Source: Gallionellaceae bacterium CG11_big_fil_rev_8_21_14_0_20_60_62
GTDB lineage: Bacteria; Pseudomonadota; Gammaproteobacteria; Burkholderiales; Gallionellaceae
Length of the DNA stretch: 7,225 nucleotides
Direction: 5' to 3'
Assembly: GCA_002787455.1 (NCBI GenBank)
Contig: PCWU01000051.1
Location: forward strand, 3,348 to 10,572
Shown: positions 6,778-7,225 of the stretch, one piece after another
Layout: every line of letters starts with the position of its first letter
Position numbering within the stretch: the stretch's first letter is position 1
Program-made: the position numbers and the translations under genes
Notes under the pieces: model-generated
Database searches by the model: none
What the model was told of the DNA's origin: nothing
What the model saw: only the letters and a program-made list of their open reading frames with translations

Positions 6778-6865
6778 TCCGCAGATTCACACAGATTAAA
6801 AACAAGCATGCTGCTTTCCTGGGCTATCAAGATTTTGAATCTGTTTAATCTGCGTAATCTGCGGA
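6778..6865. repeat. Imperfect inverted repeat (AATCTG-type) between leuD and leuB
   Basis: Two arms, 6778-6800 and 6844-6865, are near-perfect reverse complements. TCCGCAGATT pairs with AATCTGCGGA (10 bp) and CAGATTAAA pairs with TTTAATCTG (9 bp). Between them are a further 2 bp (AC/GT), a bulged C at 6788 and one A-C mismatch, for 21 paired bases around a 43-nt loop. The right side, counted from 6838, is also three tandem 9-mers sharing AATCTG. The 134-nt space 6765-6898 contains no other gene I can support. From memory, closely similar TAATCTGCGTAATCTGCGG-type palindromes occur as dispersed intergenic repeats in many environmental bacteria; this could not be checked here. It lies within a run of genes expected to be co-transcribed. 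Confidence 0.75.
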
Positions 6866-6880
6866 TAAAGATTTTTTTTT
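6844..6880 (+). terminator. Possible partial terminator: repeat stem plus T9 tract before leuB
   Basis: The right arm of the inverted repeat ends at 6865. After a 6-nt spacer (TAAAGA) it is followed by nine consecutive T residues (6872-6880), 18 nt before the leuB ATG. A long stem followed by a U-run resembles an intrinsic terminator. The 43-nt loop, AU-rich stem top and 6-nt gap before the U-run are all unfavourable, so strong termination is doubtful. Attenuation or mRNA stabilisation are alternatives. Confidence 0.3.
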
Positions 6881-6898
6881 AATGGGATGGAAACATAA

Positions 6899-7225
6899 AT
6901 GAAAATTGCAGTGTTGCCGGGTGACGGCATCGGACCCGAGATTGTTGCTCAAGCAGCGAAAGTGTTGGAAGCATTGCGCAGCGATGGCCTGAAAATCGAG
7001 ATGGAATTTGGTCATCTCGGCGGCGCGGGCTATGACGCGGCGGGCGATCCTTTCCCGCCAGCCACCGAGAAGCTTTCAAAGGAGTCCGATGCGGTGTTGC
7101 TGGGCGCGGTGGGCGGCTATCAGTACGACACGCTGCCGCGTCCCATGCGCCCGGAGCAGGGATTGTTGCGCATCCGCAAGGGACTGGGATTATTCGCCAA
7201 CCTGCGTCCGGCGATGGTCTATCCG
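6899..7225 (+). CDS. leuB: 3-isopropylmalate dehydrogenase, 3'-truncated by window end
   Basis: These are the first 109 residues of LeuB, the NAD-dependent oxidative decarboxylase of 3-isopropylmalate. LeuB-type enzymes can also oxidise 3-methylmalate in the citramalate route to isoleucine. The protein opens MKIAVLPGDGIGPEIV, the conserved isopropylmalate/isocitrate dehydrogenase N-terminus. It continues with LLGAVGGYQYD near 67-77 and LLRIRKGLGLFANLRPAMVY (89-108). Arg93 and Arg103 correspond by spacing to substrate-carboxylate-binding arginines of this family. The gene runs off the window; the usual length is about 350-360 residues. The ATG is preceded by purine-rich GGGA/TGGA sequences (6884-6891) as a modest Shine-Dalgarno. 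Unlike the tightly packed genes before it, it is separated from leuD by 134 nt containing an inverted repeat and a T-tract, so its expression may be set partly independently. Confidence 0.95.
   Translation, partial: MKIAVLPGDGIGPEIVAQAAKVLEALRSDGLKIEMEFGHLGGAGYDAAGDPFPPATEKLSKESDAVLLGAVGGYQYDTLPRPMRPEQGLLRIRKGLGLFANLRPAMVYP

Noticed and set aside
6081..6830. A 249-codon open frame on the - strand opposite leuD
   Set aside because: It covers leuD and half of the intergenic repeat, and has no recognisable protein features. The sense frame is clearly LeuD.
6778..6865. CRISPR-like or insertion-sequence end interpretation of the AATCTG units
   Set aside because: The units are only 9 nt with no spacers between them, and no transposase gene or flanking target duplication is visible in the window.
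6835..6870. A leuB promoter in the repeat (TTGAAT ... TTTAAT / TAAAGA)
   Set aside because: The hexamers do not occur with an acceptable 16-18-bp spacing, and they belong to the repeat units.

Overview
The window is a compact, GC-rich stretch of bacterial chromosome. Most of it is a branched-chain amino acid gene run on the + strand: cimA, leuC, a 39-residue lipoprotein gene, leuD and the start of leuB. The order leuC / small entericidin-type lipoprotein / leuD / leuB, together with the CimA, LeuC and LeuD sequence style, suggests a betaproteobacterium. An iron-oxidiser-like member of the Nitrosomonadales/Gallionellaceae is plausible, but that is an impression from synteny and sequence style and was not tested by any search.

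Layout. Positions 2-691 hold the 3' part of a drug/metabolite (EamA) transporter gene on +. It converges with and slightly overlaps a - strand gene (688-1641) for a four-helix membrane protein whose GGDEF domain has lost its catalytic signature. A roughly 115-bp divergent intergenic region follows, then an MFS transporter (1758-2921, +), cimA (2953-4563), leuC (4590-5993), the lipoprotein gene (6004-6123), leuD (6126-6764), a 134-bp intergenic region with a large imperfect inverted repeat and a T-tract (6765-6898), and the 5' part of leuB (6899-7225, running off the end).

How the genes work together. CimA condenses pyruvate and acetyl-CoA to citramalate. The LeuCD isomerase and LeuB dehydrogenase can carry citramalate through citraconate and methylmalate to 2-oxobutyrate, the isoleucine precursor, as well as doing their usual leucine steps. 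The cluster therefore holds a threonine-independent entry to isoleucine next to the shared leucine enzymes. The MFS gene is upstream on the same strand, but nothing in the sequence ties it to the pathway.

Regulation. Similar -10-like hexamers lie 26-29 nt before the ATG of the MFS gene, cimA and leuC, and two of them contain the stop codon of the gene upstream. leuC and the lipoprotein gene have good Shine-Dalgarno sites. leuD has none, starts 2 nt after the lipoprotein stop, and is probably translationally coupled to it. The repeat plus T-tract before leuB could act as a partial terminator or a processing site.

No convincing undescribed multi-gene system is visible. The items most worth a second look are the leuD-leuB repeat, the lipoprotein embedded in a biosynthetic operon, the catalytically degraded GGDEF protein, and the repeated stop-codon/-10 overlaps.
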